64,000 nucleotides of DNA from assembly GCF_014697105.1 (NCBI RefSeq), contig NZ_JACJRF010000004.1:1-64000 (forward strand), in the 5' to 3' direction. Under the pieces are notes generated by a model. The model saw only the letters and a program-made list of their open reading frames with translations, was not told where the DNA came from and did no database searches. Numbering within the stretch: the first letter of the stretch is position 1; each line of letters opens with the position of its first letter. Of this stretch, positions 26,360-34,979 are shown one piece after another. The DNA is from Anabaena subtropica FACHB-260. GTDB lineage: Bacteria > Cyanobacteriota > Cyanobacteriia > Cyanobacteriales > Nostocaceae. The position numbers and the translations under genes were made by a program.

Positions 26360-28006
26360 TTAAAGTTTTGTCTGTTTACTTTTGAATTTCTTATTTCCCC
26401 AAGACTTCGCCTTAGCATCAGATTTGGTTGTGTCAGTTTTTGTATTGGGTGTGACATCTTCCGTATTGGATGCAGTACAATCTCCTAAAGTTAGTTGCTT
26501 GACTTTAGCAATATCACCTTGACTAATAGCTTGACTTAAATTGCGTCTTAAATGAGCATTTTCAATAGCTTCTTGAGGAGAACGAGAACTAGACTTAAAA
26601 CATTTTTCTAAAGATTCATATATTCCTACACGCTTCGTTTTTTTACGAAATTGCCATTCTGTGCTTAAAAGTTTTGACATGAGTTCTAGGTGCATATTGT
26701 CATCAGCACAGATTTCTTCTAACACACTCCATTCATCGCTACCTAGTAACTTGTGATCAGCCCCAGGGCGTGGGTCTTTAAATTTGTCACCAGTTACTTC
26801 TTCATAAATTCGAGGTAGGCTGTCATCAAACTCATGTCTTTCTTCCAACCAAATACGACGAATTTCGCTAAGTTCTTCTAAAGATATCAGTGTGATGTCC
26901 CGCATATTTTCTGGTGCTGTTTGACGGAGTTGTTTTTGAATAGTCAATAACTTTCTCAGCCAATCTTCCCGCGCTTCTTTCACATAGGGGCCAGGAATAG
27001 GCTCAATAGATATTTCTCCTTCTAGATTGCGCTCGTAAAGTTGGACATCTCCATTTCTGCGGCGAAAATCTCGGCGATCGCGTGTTTCTTCCGCATCTAA
27101 TTCTTTCCGAAAATCGAGTAGAGGCTGCATCCACTCTTTTTCTTCGTCATTTTGAATCATAGCAGCCAGAGATTTATCTTGACTGACTAAGGTACAAACC
27201 CAACAACCAAAACGAGAGCTACCACAACTAGGTGTAGTTGTATCAACGACTAAGGGACATTCATTATCAGCAGAAGCGCCTCGATACATGGCAAATAAAT
27301 CTTTATTGCTGTATCCCCAAGGATTTTGCCATTGCATAAGATAAATCCAAACATCATCATTTTGCCAATCCTCAATAGGACTGTAAACTAGAGAGTTTGG
27401 CAAATTCATATTAGGACTAAGGCGATCGCGTACTCGCATAGCTTCTAATTTTCTCATTCTAGAAGCGCGCCTTGTACTTTCTGCTTTCCGAGTACCTAAA
27501 ATAACAATAGCTTCTCCATTAGTGCGGATAACATCACGAATAAAGCGATTTGAGGGATTGATTTTCAGACGTTCTGTACACCAACGAAATTTCCCTCTTG
27601 GTGCTGGATAACCCTTACCAATCAAACCAACCCAAAATGTTTCTTTAAAATCTGGCTGTAGTAGATGAGGCTGAAATGGTAATCCTTGCGCTTGCGTCTC
27701 CAATTCCATCTGTTTGAGAGAATTACGTACCCAAGCAGCAACAATCGGATTCTCTACTAGCGTGTCTGTCGTGATCACGTATATTGTTTTAGTCAGCTTT
27801 TCCGGTGGGAGTCCCGATATTGCATTCCAAACCAGCTGTAACGTTGCAGTACTGTCTTTTCCACCCGAATAACCAATAACCCAAGGTATCGCATCTAAAC
27901 AATACAATTCTTGAATTTCCGTAGTGAGAGCTTGGATCTCTTCCACCAAGTCTGATACAGTACGTGTTTGCTGACCTTTATTTTCTGGCTGTTGTGTTGT
28001 ACTCAT
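26360..28006 (-). CDS. dndC: DNA sulfur modification protein DndC (PAPS-reductase-like)
   Basis: A 548-residue DndC with ATP pyrophosphatase activity in the family. The PP-loop is IGYSGGKDSTATLQLVW (about residues 43-59). Cysteines likely to bind an iron-sulfur cluster lie in RFGCWVCTLVSQ and in TTTPSCGSSRF, plus KFRWCTERLK. The C-terminal tail is Lys/Thr-rich. It activates sulfur transferred from a cysteine desulfurase (DndA or IscS); no dndA is in the window, so a housekeeping IscS/SufS is likely. It is divergent from the DGQHR genes across a 158-base promoter region. Confidence 0.93.
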   Translation of the reverse strand: MSTTQQPENKGQQTRTVSDLVEEIQALTTEIQELYCLDAIPWVIGYSGGKDSTATLQLVWNAISGLPPEKLTKTIYVITTDTLVENPIVAAWVRNSLKQMELETQAQGLPFQPHLLQPDFKETFWVGLIGKGYPAPRGKFRWCTERLKINPSNRFIRDVIRTNGEAIVILGTRKAESTRRASRMRKLEAMRVRDRLSPNMNLPNSLVYSPIEDWQNDDVWIYLMQWQNPWGYSNKDLFAMYRGASADNECPLVVDTTTPSCGSSRFGCWVCTLVSQDKSLAAMIQNDEEKEWMQPLLDFRKELDAEETRDRRDFRRRNGDVQLYERNLEGEISIEPIPGPYVKEAREDWLRKLLTIQKQLRQTAPENMRDITLISLEELSEIRRIWLEERHEFDDSLPRIYEEVTGDKFKDPRPGADHKLLGSDEWSVLEEICADDNMHLELMSKLLSTEWQFRKKTKRVGIYESLEKCFKSSSRSPQEAIENAHLRRNLSQAISQGDIAKVKQLTLGDCTASNTEDVTPNTKTDTTKSDAKAKSWGNKKFKSKQTKL

Positions 28007-28077
28007 TGCTCCCTACCTCTGGACATTTGGGCGTTACCGCATTTTTTCTGACCCAACGAATTGGAATGTGCGGGTTG

Positions 28078-28122
28078 CCAAAAAGTTTTTAAAAACTGAT
28101 TAACTAGTATCTAACTTTTTGG
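28078..28122. promoter_or_regulatory. Candidate operator in the dndC / DGQHR divergent promoter
   Basis: Perfect 10-bp inverted repeats CCAAAAAGTT (28078-28087) and AACTTTTTGG (28113-28122) flank a perfect 14-bp palindrome AGTTTTTAAAAACT (28084-28097). A third related site AGTTTTTAAAAATT is at 28148-28161, immediately before the DGQHR start codon at 28165. The arrangement suggests a repressor site that could control both directions; DndB-type proteins repress dnd transcription in some bacteria, so a DGQHR protein is one candidate regulator. This is inference. Confidence 0.5.
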
Positions 28123-28164
28123 AAAATATAGCTACACTACAAGACTAAGTTTTTAAAAATTAAT

Positions 28165-29763
28165 ATGAGAGATACCGCATCTGACCCAACTGCTGATATT
28201 GCTAGAGATTACTTAGAGCGAGAAGACAAGGAAAAACAGGTACTAGCTTTACTTTTAGACAAGTTTTTACAAAAAAAAGACCAAATTCTCGTTCAAAAAA
28301 CCGAGATGGGGGGTACAGAGTCTTATGTAGGGTCTGTCACTCTGGAATGGTTTGCAGGTAGGGTTCACTTCGCCTCTGGTTTACCTCTACTGCAAAAAAA
28401 GTATAATGCAGAGACTGATAACGTCGAAATTGACGCGGATACTATTGACGAAATCCAACAGCGTCCCCTTGACTGGTCACGTCAAGCACCCCTTGTTCAG
28501 TATTTAGCAGCTAGAAAAAATCATAAGTTTCCACCAGTCCTAGTGGTAATTAATCAGTCTTGGGTAGATCAACACAAAACCGATGAATGGGATAGTGAAG
28601 GACGTGCGAGAAAGTCTACTACTGATTTTACACCCCTGGATCAAGATGATAAGGTCGGCTTGCTCAATGTTTCTGAGGATAACGTCAGCATTTACGCATT
28701 AGATGGACAACATCGATTAATGGGAGTGCAGGGGTTGATAGAGTTAATCAAAACTGGCAAACTCCAGCGATACAAAAAGGATAAAACGGCTGATGATAGT
28801 TTTATTACAGTGTCAGATTTGCTAGAGCAGTATCAAGTAGACCCTGATTATTTACAAAGTTTACCCAAAGAAAAAATAGGTATTGAGTTCATTTGTGCGG
28901 TGAATGCTGGAGAAACTCGCATTGAAGCAAGGCGAAGGGTGAGGTCAGTATTTGTTCATGTTAACTTAATGGCTGCACCGTTAACTAAAGGTCAGTTAGC
29001 GCAGTTAAATGAAGATGATGGTTTTGCAATTGTGGCGCGAAAAATTGCAGTTACTCATCCGCTTTTAGAACAAAAACCAAATCGTAACCCCCGCGTTAAT
29101 TGGAATAGTGCAACAGTCGCAGCAAATTCCACAGTCTTGACAACTTTGCAAGCATTGCAAGATATGTCAGAAAGGTACTTGGGTCAAAAGTTCCCGCACT
29201 GGAAACCTTTTGAGAAAGGTTTAATTCCCATGCGTCCAGAGGATGAGGAAATTGAAGAGGGAATTGCAGAATTCACCAAACTTTTTGATAACTTGGCAAG
29301 TTTACCTAGTTATAAGATTTTGGAACACGAAGATACGCCTATTTTACGACGCTTCAGTTTTGAAAAGGGCGGTGGTGAAGCAAACATACTTTTCCGTCCT
29401 GTAGCACAAGTGGCTATAGCACAAGCTTTAGGATTTTTAGTTTTTAAAAAAGGTTTGTCTGTAGCCGGCATTTTTAAGAAGTTACGCAAGTTTGACCAAC
29501 AAGGGGGTTTTACTGGTATGGAATACCCTCAATCTTTGTGGTATGGGGTATTGTATGACCCTAATAAAAAGCGAGTGCAAGTGTCAGGAAAGGAATTAGC
29601 AACAAAGTTATTAATTTATATCCTTGGCGGAATTCAAGATTCTATGGAACGTGCTGAACTTCGTAAGGCTTTAGCTAATGCTAGGACTGTAGAAAATCAA
29701 ACTATAGGCTTTGATGGTGAGTTTGTTGATCCAAAAGAAGTAGGACTCCCGTCGCTGATATAA
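28165..29763 (+). CDS. DGQHR-domain protein 1 (DndB-like, extended)
   Basis: A 532-residue protein with the DGQHR motif in VSIYALDGQHRLMGVQG (about residues 170-186), followed by FVHVNLMAAPLTKGQLAQLNED, the DndB-type second segment. It is much longer than a standard DndB of about 360 residues, with an added N-terminal part and a C-terminal helical region. DndB-family proteins have been linked to regulation and to sequence specificity of phosphorothioation. It is transcribed divergently from dndC and is 105 bases before a second DGQHR gene. Which of the two is the true DndB is not settled. Confidence 0.8.
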   Translation: MRDTASDPTADIARDYLEREDKEKQVLALLLDKFLQKKDQILVQKTEMGGTESYVGSVTLEWFAGRVHFASGLPLLQKKYNAETDNVEIDADTIDEIQQRPLDWSRQAPLVQYLAARKNHKFPPVLVVINQSWVDQHKTDEWDSEGRARKSTTDFTPLDQDDKVGLLNVSEDNVSIYALDGQHRLMGVQGLIELIKTGKLQRYKKDKTADDSFITVSDLLEQYQVDPDYLQSLPKEKIGIEFICAVNAGETRIEARRRVRSVFVHVNLMAAPLTKGQLAQLNEDDGFAIVARKIAVTHPLLEQKPNRNPRVNWNSATVAANSTVLTTLQALQDMSERYLGQKFPHWKPFEKGLIPMRPEDEEIEEGIAEFTKLFDNLASLPSYKILEHEDTPILRRFSFEKGGGEANILFRPVAQVAIAQALGFLVFKKGLSVAGIFKKLRKFDQQGGFTGMEYPQSLWYGVLYDPNKKRVQVSGKELATKLLIYILGGIQDSMERAELRKALANARTVENQTIGFDGEFVDPKEVGLPSLI

Positions 29764-29868
29764 GTGAAAACTTTCACAAGTTCCTTTAAAAGGGTTTTTA
29801 CTGATTCCAAACTGCTGAAAAACGGATTATTATGTTAAATACTTGACTGAAATTATACCAATTCCTCT

Positions 29869-31059
29869 ATGGTTAACATAAACCAGGATAGTGCAAATAC
29901 CATTCCACCAGAAGTTCGAGGTAAGTTTAATGCCTTTCTTGAACCTTTTTTTTCTAAATACCATCGTGAGCGTTGTTATCCTGGGTTAATTTTTAGGCAG
30001 GGAAAGCGAACAATGCTACAAATAAATGTACCTGCAAGTGATTTTTCTGGTCTTCTGCAAGCAAAACCATCCACGGGTAATGATCCTGATTCGGGGAAAA
30101 ATCGCCCAGAAGTGAAAGGTCATGCAGAAGAAATTACGCAATACATAGTTGAACGTGCCAGAAAGGGAAAGCCTTGGATTGTAGGAACTTTAACTGCAAA
30201 TATAGATCCAAAAGATATCATAATTATTGACTTAGGTAGAGGTATTTGTCTAGTTGTCATTCGTCGCGGAGTCAAATTAGATATCACTGATGGACAACAT
30301 CGGAAGCGTGCTATTCATGAATTAATTGAAAGTGCTGAAAGTTACTTAATTAGTGATGATGATTTTCCAATTACACTGGTATTGGAAGGGGACTTACGCC
30401 AATGTCAGACAGACTTTAGAGACATGGCACAAACAAGACAATTAGATAAATCATTGTTATTATCATTTGGTGAGTTTTCTGGTCGAGTTGGCATTACTAA
30501 AGAATTAATACAAAGAGTGCCAATGTTTCAAGGTAAAACAGAAAAGATTAAATCTTCTCCTGCTACCAAACAAAAGCTGATTTATACAACTAACTATATA
30601 GCTAGGTTTGTGAGTTGTATCTTTACTAAAGACCCAAATCACCAATTGCGAGACTATGATGTTTATGAAGCATCAGATTCTCTAGTTATTTGTCTGAATA
30701 AATTTTTCTCACGATGTAGTAATACAGAATATATTTTTGATACACCAGTAGAAGAATTAGGTGAGGATGAAGTAGCGGCATTTAAGGAAGATTGTCTTTT
30801 AGGTGTAAGTGTTGGCTTGGAAGTTTTAGGACGTTTGTTATATTTGACTTATTCTCAAACAGATAACTATTTTAATGAAGAAAAAGTTTTACAACTTTCA
30901 CAGATAAATTGGTCTAGAGAAAATCTACTTTGGCAGGATAACGTAGTTAGAATAGACCCAAAACCAAAAAATCCTGATAAACCTTTTAAATTAACTACAG
31001 CAGCAAATGCTGTTAATGATGCAGTAAAAATGGTAATAGATAGTCTGGGATGGATGTAA
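29869..31059 (+). CDS. dndB: DGQHR-domain protein 2, probable DndB
   Basis: A 396-residue protein with DGQHR in VKLDITDGQHRKRAIHELIE (about residues 137-156) and DMAQTRQLDKSLLLSF, which parallels the DndB segment LNRHAxKPSRSLGI. Upstream, GKPWIVGTLTANIDP aligns with the DndB 'FSALTASID' strand. Length and order fit DndB better than the first DGQHR protein, so I give it the symbol, with caution. DndB is not essential for modification but influences its frequency and pattern. Confidence 0.7.
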   Translation: MVNINQDSANTIPPEVRGKFNAFLEPFFSKYHRERCYPGLIFRQGKRTMLQINVPASDFSGLLQAKPSTGNDPDSGKNRPEVKGHAEEITQYIVERARKGKPWIVGTLTANIDPKDIIIIDLGRGICLVVIRRGVKLDITDGQHRKRAIHELIESAESYLISDDDFPITLVLEGDLRQCQTDFRDMAQTRQLDKSLLLSFGEFSGRVGITKELIQRVPMFQGKTEKIKSSPATKQKLIYTTNYIARFVSCIFTKDPNHQLRDYDVYEASDSLVICLNKFFSRCSNTEYIFDTPVEELGEDEVAAFKEDCLLGVSVGLEVLGRLLYLTYSQTDNYFNEEKVLQLSQINWSRENLLWQDNVVRIDPKPKNPDKPFKLTTAANAVNDAVKMVIDSLGWM

Positions 31060-31092
31060 TTAGTTAGTTGTTAATTATCAACATCAATTTAG

Positions 31093-31566
31093 TTAAAAGA
31101 GGAATTTACTTAAATCAAATTCCTCTTCTTTCTCATCTTTGTGAGTCCGTTCATAGCTGAGAAATAATAAAATTCTCTCTGAATAATCCACTGCTCCACG
31201 CAACTCATTTTGTAATATCTCTAATCCACCGTTAGCATATTCTTCAAAAATACTGTTGCGTTGAGTCTCATACTCTTCTTCATAAATGGATAATATATTA
31301 ATGTCCTGAGTTTCAGTCATTCCCAGTAATTTAATTACCACATCATTTCCCACTGAAGCAAAATATTCTAACCGAATTGGTGATGGTTCTCGTTTAGAAA
31401 TTTCCCCTAAGGGTACGCGCTTTTTATGCTTTGCACCTAACGCAGCAGCAAACACAATCACATCAGCAAAGGTTTGAAAAGGCCCAGTGCTACCATCTGA
31501 AGATGTCAACGCTTTAACTAAATCTGCTTTATCTTTAGCAACCCTGATTCTGCCCGTTTCTGCCAT
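31093..31566 (-). CDS. DNA phosphorothioation-associated protein 4
   Basis: A 157-residue protein that begins MAETGRIRVAKDKADLVKAL and contains TFADVIVFAAALGAKHKKRVPL and YFASVGNDVVIKLLGMTETQD. This fits the Dnd-associated family TIGR04062, which has no assigned activity. It is convergent with the second DGQHR gene and ends 33 bases from it. The acidic C-terminus (KDEKEEEFDLSKFLF) could be an interaction tail. Confidence 0.8.
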   Translation of the reverse strand: MAETGRIRVAKDKADLVKALTSSDGSTGPFQTFADVIVFAAALGAKHKKRVPLGEISKREPSPIRLEYFASVGNDVVIKLLGMTETQDINILSIYEEEYETQRNSIFEEYANGGLEILQNELRGAVDYSERILLFLSYERTHKDEKEEEFDLSKFLF

Positions 31567-31646
31567 GATATTGATAATCGCTTTGTTGCTATTTTAACCG
31601 AAAGGTACAAGTGTCACTTCTTATAATTTTATACCAAGTAAGCAAA

Positions 31647-32213
31647 TTAACCCAAAAACACATCCTCATAAACCAAAGATATGGGAAAGCGAAAATCAAC
31701 ACTCTGCAAATAAACCTCATTTCCCTCTTCGTAAGAATACAACTCCCAAATACCGTTTTCATTTAACCGAAAACAATCTAAATTGATTTTTTCTGCATCA
31801 ATTAGGACGTATTCTTTTAAGGTTTGAATGCGGCGATACTGCTTAAATTTAGCACCTCGGTCATAAGCCTCGGTACTTGGAGATAAAACTTCGACAATTA
31901 GACAAGGATACTGAAGAAATTTAATAGCCTGTCTATCTCTGTCATCACAACTCACAACAACATCAGGGTAATGAAATGACCCGTTATCAGATACCCCTAC
32001 TTTCGCATCAGACATATTAACACGACATAAGCCACCACGTAGATGAGTTTTTAGGGATGTAGCCAAGTTGAGGGCAATATCATTATGAGGAAGAGTTCCC
32101 CCAGTCATGGCGAAAACTTCACCATTGACATACTCATATTTAATATCTTGGCGTTCTTCCCATTCCAAATATTCTTGAGGAGACATATAATTCCGGTCTG
32201 GACTTGCAACCAT
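31647..32213 (-). CDS. Uma2 family (PD-(D/E)XK-like) endonuclease
   Basis: A 188-residue DUF820/Uma2 protein. The core is RNYMSPQEYLEWEERQDIKYEYVNGEVF at the start, FHYPDVVVSCDDRD with the catalytic Asp, and LIVEVLSPSTEAYDRGAKFKQYRRI with the Glu and Lys of the nuclease site. Uma2 proteins are abundant in cyanobacteria and usually have no known role. The ATG at 32213 has an AGGGAG ribosome site 6 bases away and is preferred over a TTG at 32219. It sits inside the Dnd island between protein 4 and the second SMC-like ATPase; a contribution to defence is possible but unproven. Confidence 0.8.
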   Translation of the reverse strand: MVASPDRNYMSPQEYLEWEERQDIKYEYVNGEVFAMTGGTLPHNDIALNLATSLKTHLRGGLCRVNMSDAKVGVSDNGSFHYPDVVVSCDDRDRQAIKFLQYPCLIVEVLSPSTEAYDRGAKFKQYRRIQTLKEYVLIDAEKINLDCFRLNENGIWELYSYEEGNEVYLQSVDFRFPISLVYEDVFLG

Positions 32214-32250
32214 AACCAACTCCCTTTTCTCAACTGCACTAATAAAAACT

Positions 32251-32275
32251 CTCCGCGCTCCTCTGCGTTTAAAAA
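32251..32275 (-). repeat. Dispersed repeat, copy 2 (inverted copy of 26245)
   Basis: The plus strand reads CTCCGCG...GCGTTTAAAAA here, the reverse complement of the copy at 26245-26269 apart from two bases. It lies just upstream of the Uma2 gene. Confidence 0.7.
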
Positions 32276-32340
32276 CATTAACTCTACACCTAACTTCACA
32301 AAGAATCGCTATAAATAACCTCTCAAAATTCTGCTGAATA

Positions 32341-34413
32341 TCACCACTCCCTCTCTACCACTATCACCTCAGTATATTCAAACTCATTCGGGCTTTGTTT
32401 CACCAAAGGATATCTTTGTCCACCCAATTCAATATAATCTTGTTCACAGTCTGGCTTAGAAGAGTAATAAGTCAGCACGTATTCCCTACCAATTCTATTT
32501 GTCATCTCTGCTTCCACTTCCCCCCGCCATTGAGTTTTTGTCACTAACACTATCAACTGATTAGCCAACTCAGGTAATGTTTGAGCAATGCGACGGCGAT
32601 AAGTTTCATCTAAACTCCCAAAAGGGGAATCCATGACGATGGGAAAAGTACTGCTATCGGGTACCGTTAAGATTTTGCGTTTTTCGCTCCAATCTCTTAC
32701 TTTATCAATAATACTGGCAATAAAAGACAAACTAAGAATTTGGTTTTCACCAGTAGACGCGGCGACTGACGCTTCCATCCCTGATGTACTTTCTACAAGA
32801 GTCAATTCATATTTATCGCTGATTTTAGGTACATAAGGCGTAAAAGATACGGAATTAAATATCTCTTGCAAGCGCTTTTCTAATTGCAGCCGAAACTGAT
32901 TTTCTTGGCGATTTCTGACTTCTGTTAAGCGTTCAATTGCGTCTTGTGTAGCATTAATCCGCCTTTGTGCCAATAACTGTTTTTCTTCGTTGAGCTTTTG
33001 TTTAGCAATTTGTTTAACTAAAGCATCAATATCAGCCTGCAAATGAGAAATTTCTTGCTGATTTGCACCTTGTTCTCTATTTAATTCATCAATTTTACTT
33101 TCAATCTCATCTAACCGCTTTTGTAAACTGCTAATTTCTTCGTTTGCATCTTTGCGTAAGCGTTCTTGAATGGTTTCTAATTCATTTTCCACTTGAGATA
33201 TATTTTGCCGCAACTGATTGATTCTGAGTTGTTCTTTATCTACATCTTCCCAAAATGCTATGGCTTGCTTATCAATTTCATCTACTTGGGCGCTCATGCG
33301 AATTGCCGTTTCTTCCACAGCCGAAGAACCTGCTTGATTTAACCAGAGACTCACATTTGTATGAGCATGATTACCTTCATGTAATTCTGCACCACAAATA
33401 CAGCGTTGGGATTTTAATAACTCATGAATAAATTCCCGTGAAATTCCCGCAGTTAAGTCACCTTGTTGCTTAAGTTGATTTATAATCGTCCGAAATTCGG
33501 CTGTAGTATCTGATAATAATACGGTGTAACCCCGTGCAGAAATAATTTTCTTTAGTGATTCTCTAGTTTGTCTGAGGCTTTCTTGATTGGAGTTTTTTTG
33601 ATTTTCTAGCTCTTGTCGTCTTTGTTGCAGTTCTTTGGCTGCACTTAATTCTTGTAAACGATTACCTGTTTCTTTCTTAAAGGTTTGTTGATATTCTAAC
33701 TCTTGCTTAATTTCTGTTTGTCTGGTGTGAATGCGTTCAATTTCTTGTTCTAGTTTCTCTTGTTCACGTAAAAGCTGCTTAATCTCAGAGTCACCAATTG
33801 CTTTTAACTCATTCTCTAAACTTTTTTTAGCTTCTCCTAAATGCCTGATAGAACGGTTAATTACTTCCACACCCAAGAAAATTTTAGTAGCTTCGGCAAT
33901 TTCCGCTTTTTTATCAGAACGAACAATTTCTTCTATGCGTTCGCCGTCGAAGAAAAAGTATTGATGTAAACTAACTGGTAAAATCTGCCCAATGATTTCT
34001 TCTGGTTGTTGACTTGGGTAATACCATCTCCCATCATCTCCAGCTACCTGCATGAGTAATTCTGTTTTACCCACGGCAAAGTCGGTTTTATTTTTATAGC
34101 CTTTACACTGGCGTTTGACGTTGTAGCGTTTACCTTCGTGTTCCCAGTTAATCTCTACCCAACATTCTACAACTTGTCCGATTGTAGCTTCAGCGATCGC
34201 CCGTTTATTCACTAGTTGTTCTATCGAGGCAAAGGCTGCACTAAACTTCTCATATAATACCCACGTAAAGGCATTCAGTAAACTAGTTTTACCTGAACCA
34301 TTATTCCCATGAATTATCGTGGTGTTAAGAACATCCCCCCCAGCAATAACTATCTCTGGTGTTTTGCCATAAAAGGAGCGAAAATTGCATAGTTTAATTG
34401 AAGTCAACTTCAT
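32341..34413 (-). CDS. Second SMC-like ATPase with CxC hook (DndD-related / defence-type)
   Basis: A 690-residue SMC/Rad50-like protein. Walker A is GNNGSGKTSLLN (about residues 36-47), preceded by LCNFRSFYG. Long coiled coils run about 190-330 and 370-520, joined by a hook at about residues 344-350, RCICGAEL (CxC, not the CPxC of Rad50). The head ends with the signature-like STGENQILSLSF and Walker B/D-loop FPIVMDSPFGSLDE. It is clearly paralogous to, but not the same as, DndD. Similar ATPases occur as DndD-like and as SMC-type defence proteins (for example LmuB-like). Its ATG overlaps the stop of a 57-aa gene. Confidence 0.82.
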   Translation of the reverse strand: MKLTSIKLCNFRSFYGKTPEIVIAGGDVLNTTIIHGNNGSGKTSLLNAFTWVLYEKFSAAFASIEQLVNKRAIAEATIGQVVECWVEINWEHEGKRYNVKRQCKGYKNKTDFAVGKTELLMQVAGDDGRWYYPSQQPEEIIGQILPVSLHQYFFFDGERIEEIVRSDKKAEIAEATKIFLGVEVINRSIRHLGEAKKSLENELKAIGDSEIKQLLREQEKLEQEIERIHTRQTEIKQELEYQQTFKKETGNRLQELSAAKELQQRRQELENQKNSNQESLRQTRESLKKIISARGYTVLLSDTTAEFRTIINQLKQQGDLTAGISREFIHELLKSQRCICGAELHEGNHAHTNVSLWLNQAGSSAVEETAIRMSAQVDEIDKQAIAFWEDVDKEQLRINQLRQNISQVENELETIQERLRKDANEEISSLQKRLDEIESKIDELNREQGANQQEISHLQADIDALVKQIAKQKLNEEKQLLAQRRINATQDAIERLTEVRNRQENQFRLQLEKRLQEIFNSVSFTPYVPKISDKYELTLVESTSGMEASVAASTGENQILSLSFIASIIDKVRDWSEKRKILTVPDSSTFPIVMDSPFGSLDETYRRRIAQTLPELANQLIVLVTKTQWRGEVEAEMTNRIGREYVLTYYSSKPDCEQDYIELGGQRYPLVKQSPNEFEYTEVIVVEREW

Positions 34414-34583
34414 TGCACCGCTTCCTTCACAATTGTCAAAATATCATCATTGATAGGGCTATTACTTTTTCTATCTAGCCTGTTTTTTTCCAGATGCCAT
34501 ACCCGCTCAATAATTTGTTGCACCTCCGGCGGAGCATGAATAATTGGCTCCTGAACATCATCGATATTTTGCTCTTGAGACAT
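34410..34583 (-). CDS. 57-aa protein coupled to the SMC-like ATPase
   Basis: A 57-residue reading frame starting MSQEQNIDDVQEPIIHAPPEVQ and ending VKEAVQ. The TGA stop overlaps the ATG of the SMC-like ATPase (ATGA at 34410-34413), the strongest sign that it is translated. It is predicted helical (VQQIIERVWHLEK) and acidic at the start. I do not recognise a family; a small partner of the ATPase is the simplest idea. Confidence 0.65.
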   Translation of the reverse strand: MSQEQNIDDVQEPIIHAPPEVQQIIERVWHLEKNRLDRKSNSPINDDILTIVKEAVQ

Positions 34584-34979
34584 CTGAGTTTTTTAAAAAG
34601 ACCTTTTTCTCTATTTTAACCGCCCCAATCCCTGCTTTTACATCCGTAAAGCCACTATCACCGCTATTTGCAAATTCTGCTAATTGTCGATATACAATTT
34701 CCTATTTTTTGGACAAAATAGGATTTATTTTTATTTTGTTTTTTGATATAATCAACAAACATAAAATTTTTATAATTAAATATTAGTAATTTTTTTAAAT
34801 AGACAAACACTCAATTTTAATAATCTTTAATTTTTCACAAAAAGTACAATTAAGCACAACTTTTATAAAAAAATTTACAAAGTAGCGCCCAGTGAGGAAG
34901 TATACTTGCTCAGTACAATTGAAGTATAGTTTAATCAGCGCCTATACCCTTACCACACCTGTGAGTACACCCCTACACC
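34584..34979. other. AT-rich intergenic region
   Basis: About 400 bases, strongly AT-rich, with no convincing gene. It probably contains the promoter of the 57-aa/SMC-like operon (minus strand) and the 3' region of the CBS-PAS kinase gene. An 80-codon plus-strand frame (34544-34786) crosses the 57-aa gene and is Phe/Ile/Lys-rich, typical of a chance frame. Confidence 0.6.

Noticed and set aside
34544-34786. 80-codon plus-strand frame
   Set aside because: Crosses the 57-aa gene in antisense and is otherwise AT-driven Phe/Ile/Lys-rich text.
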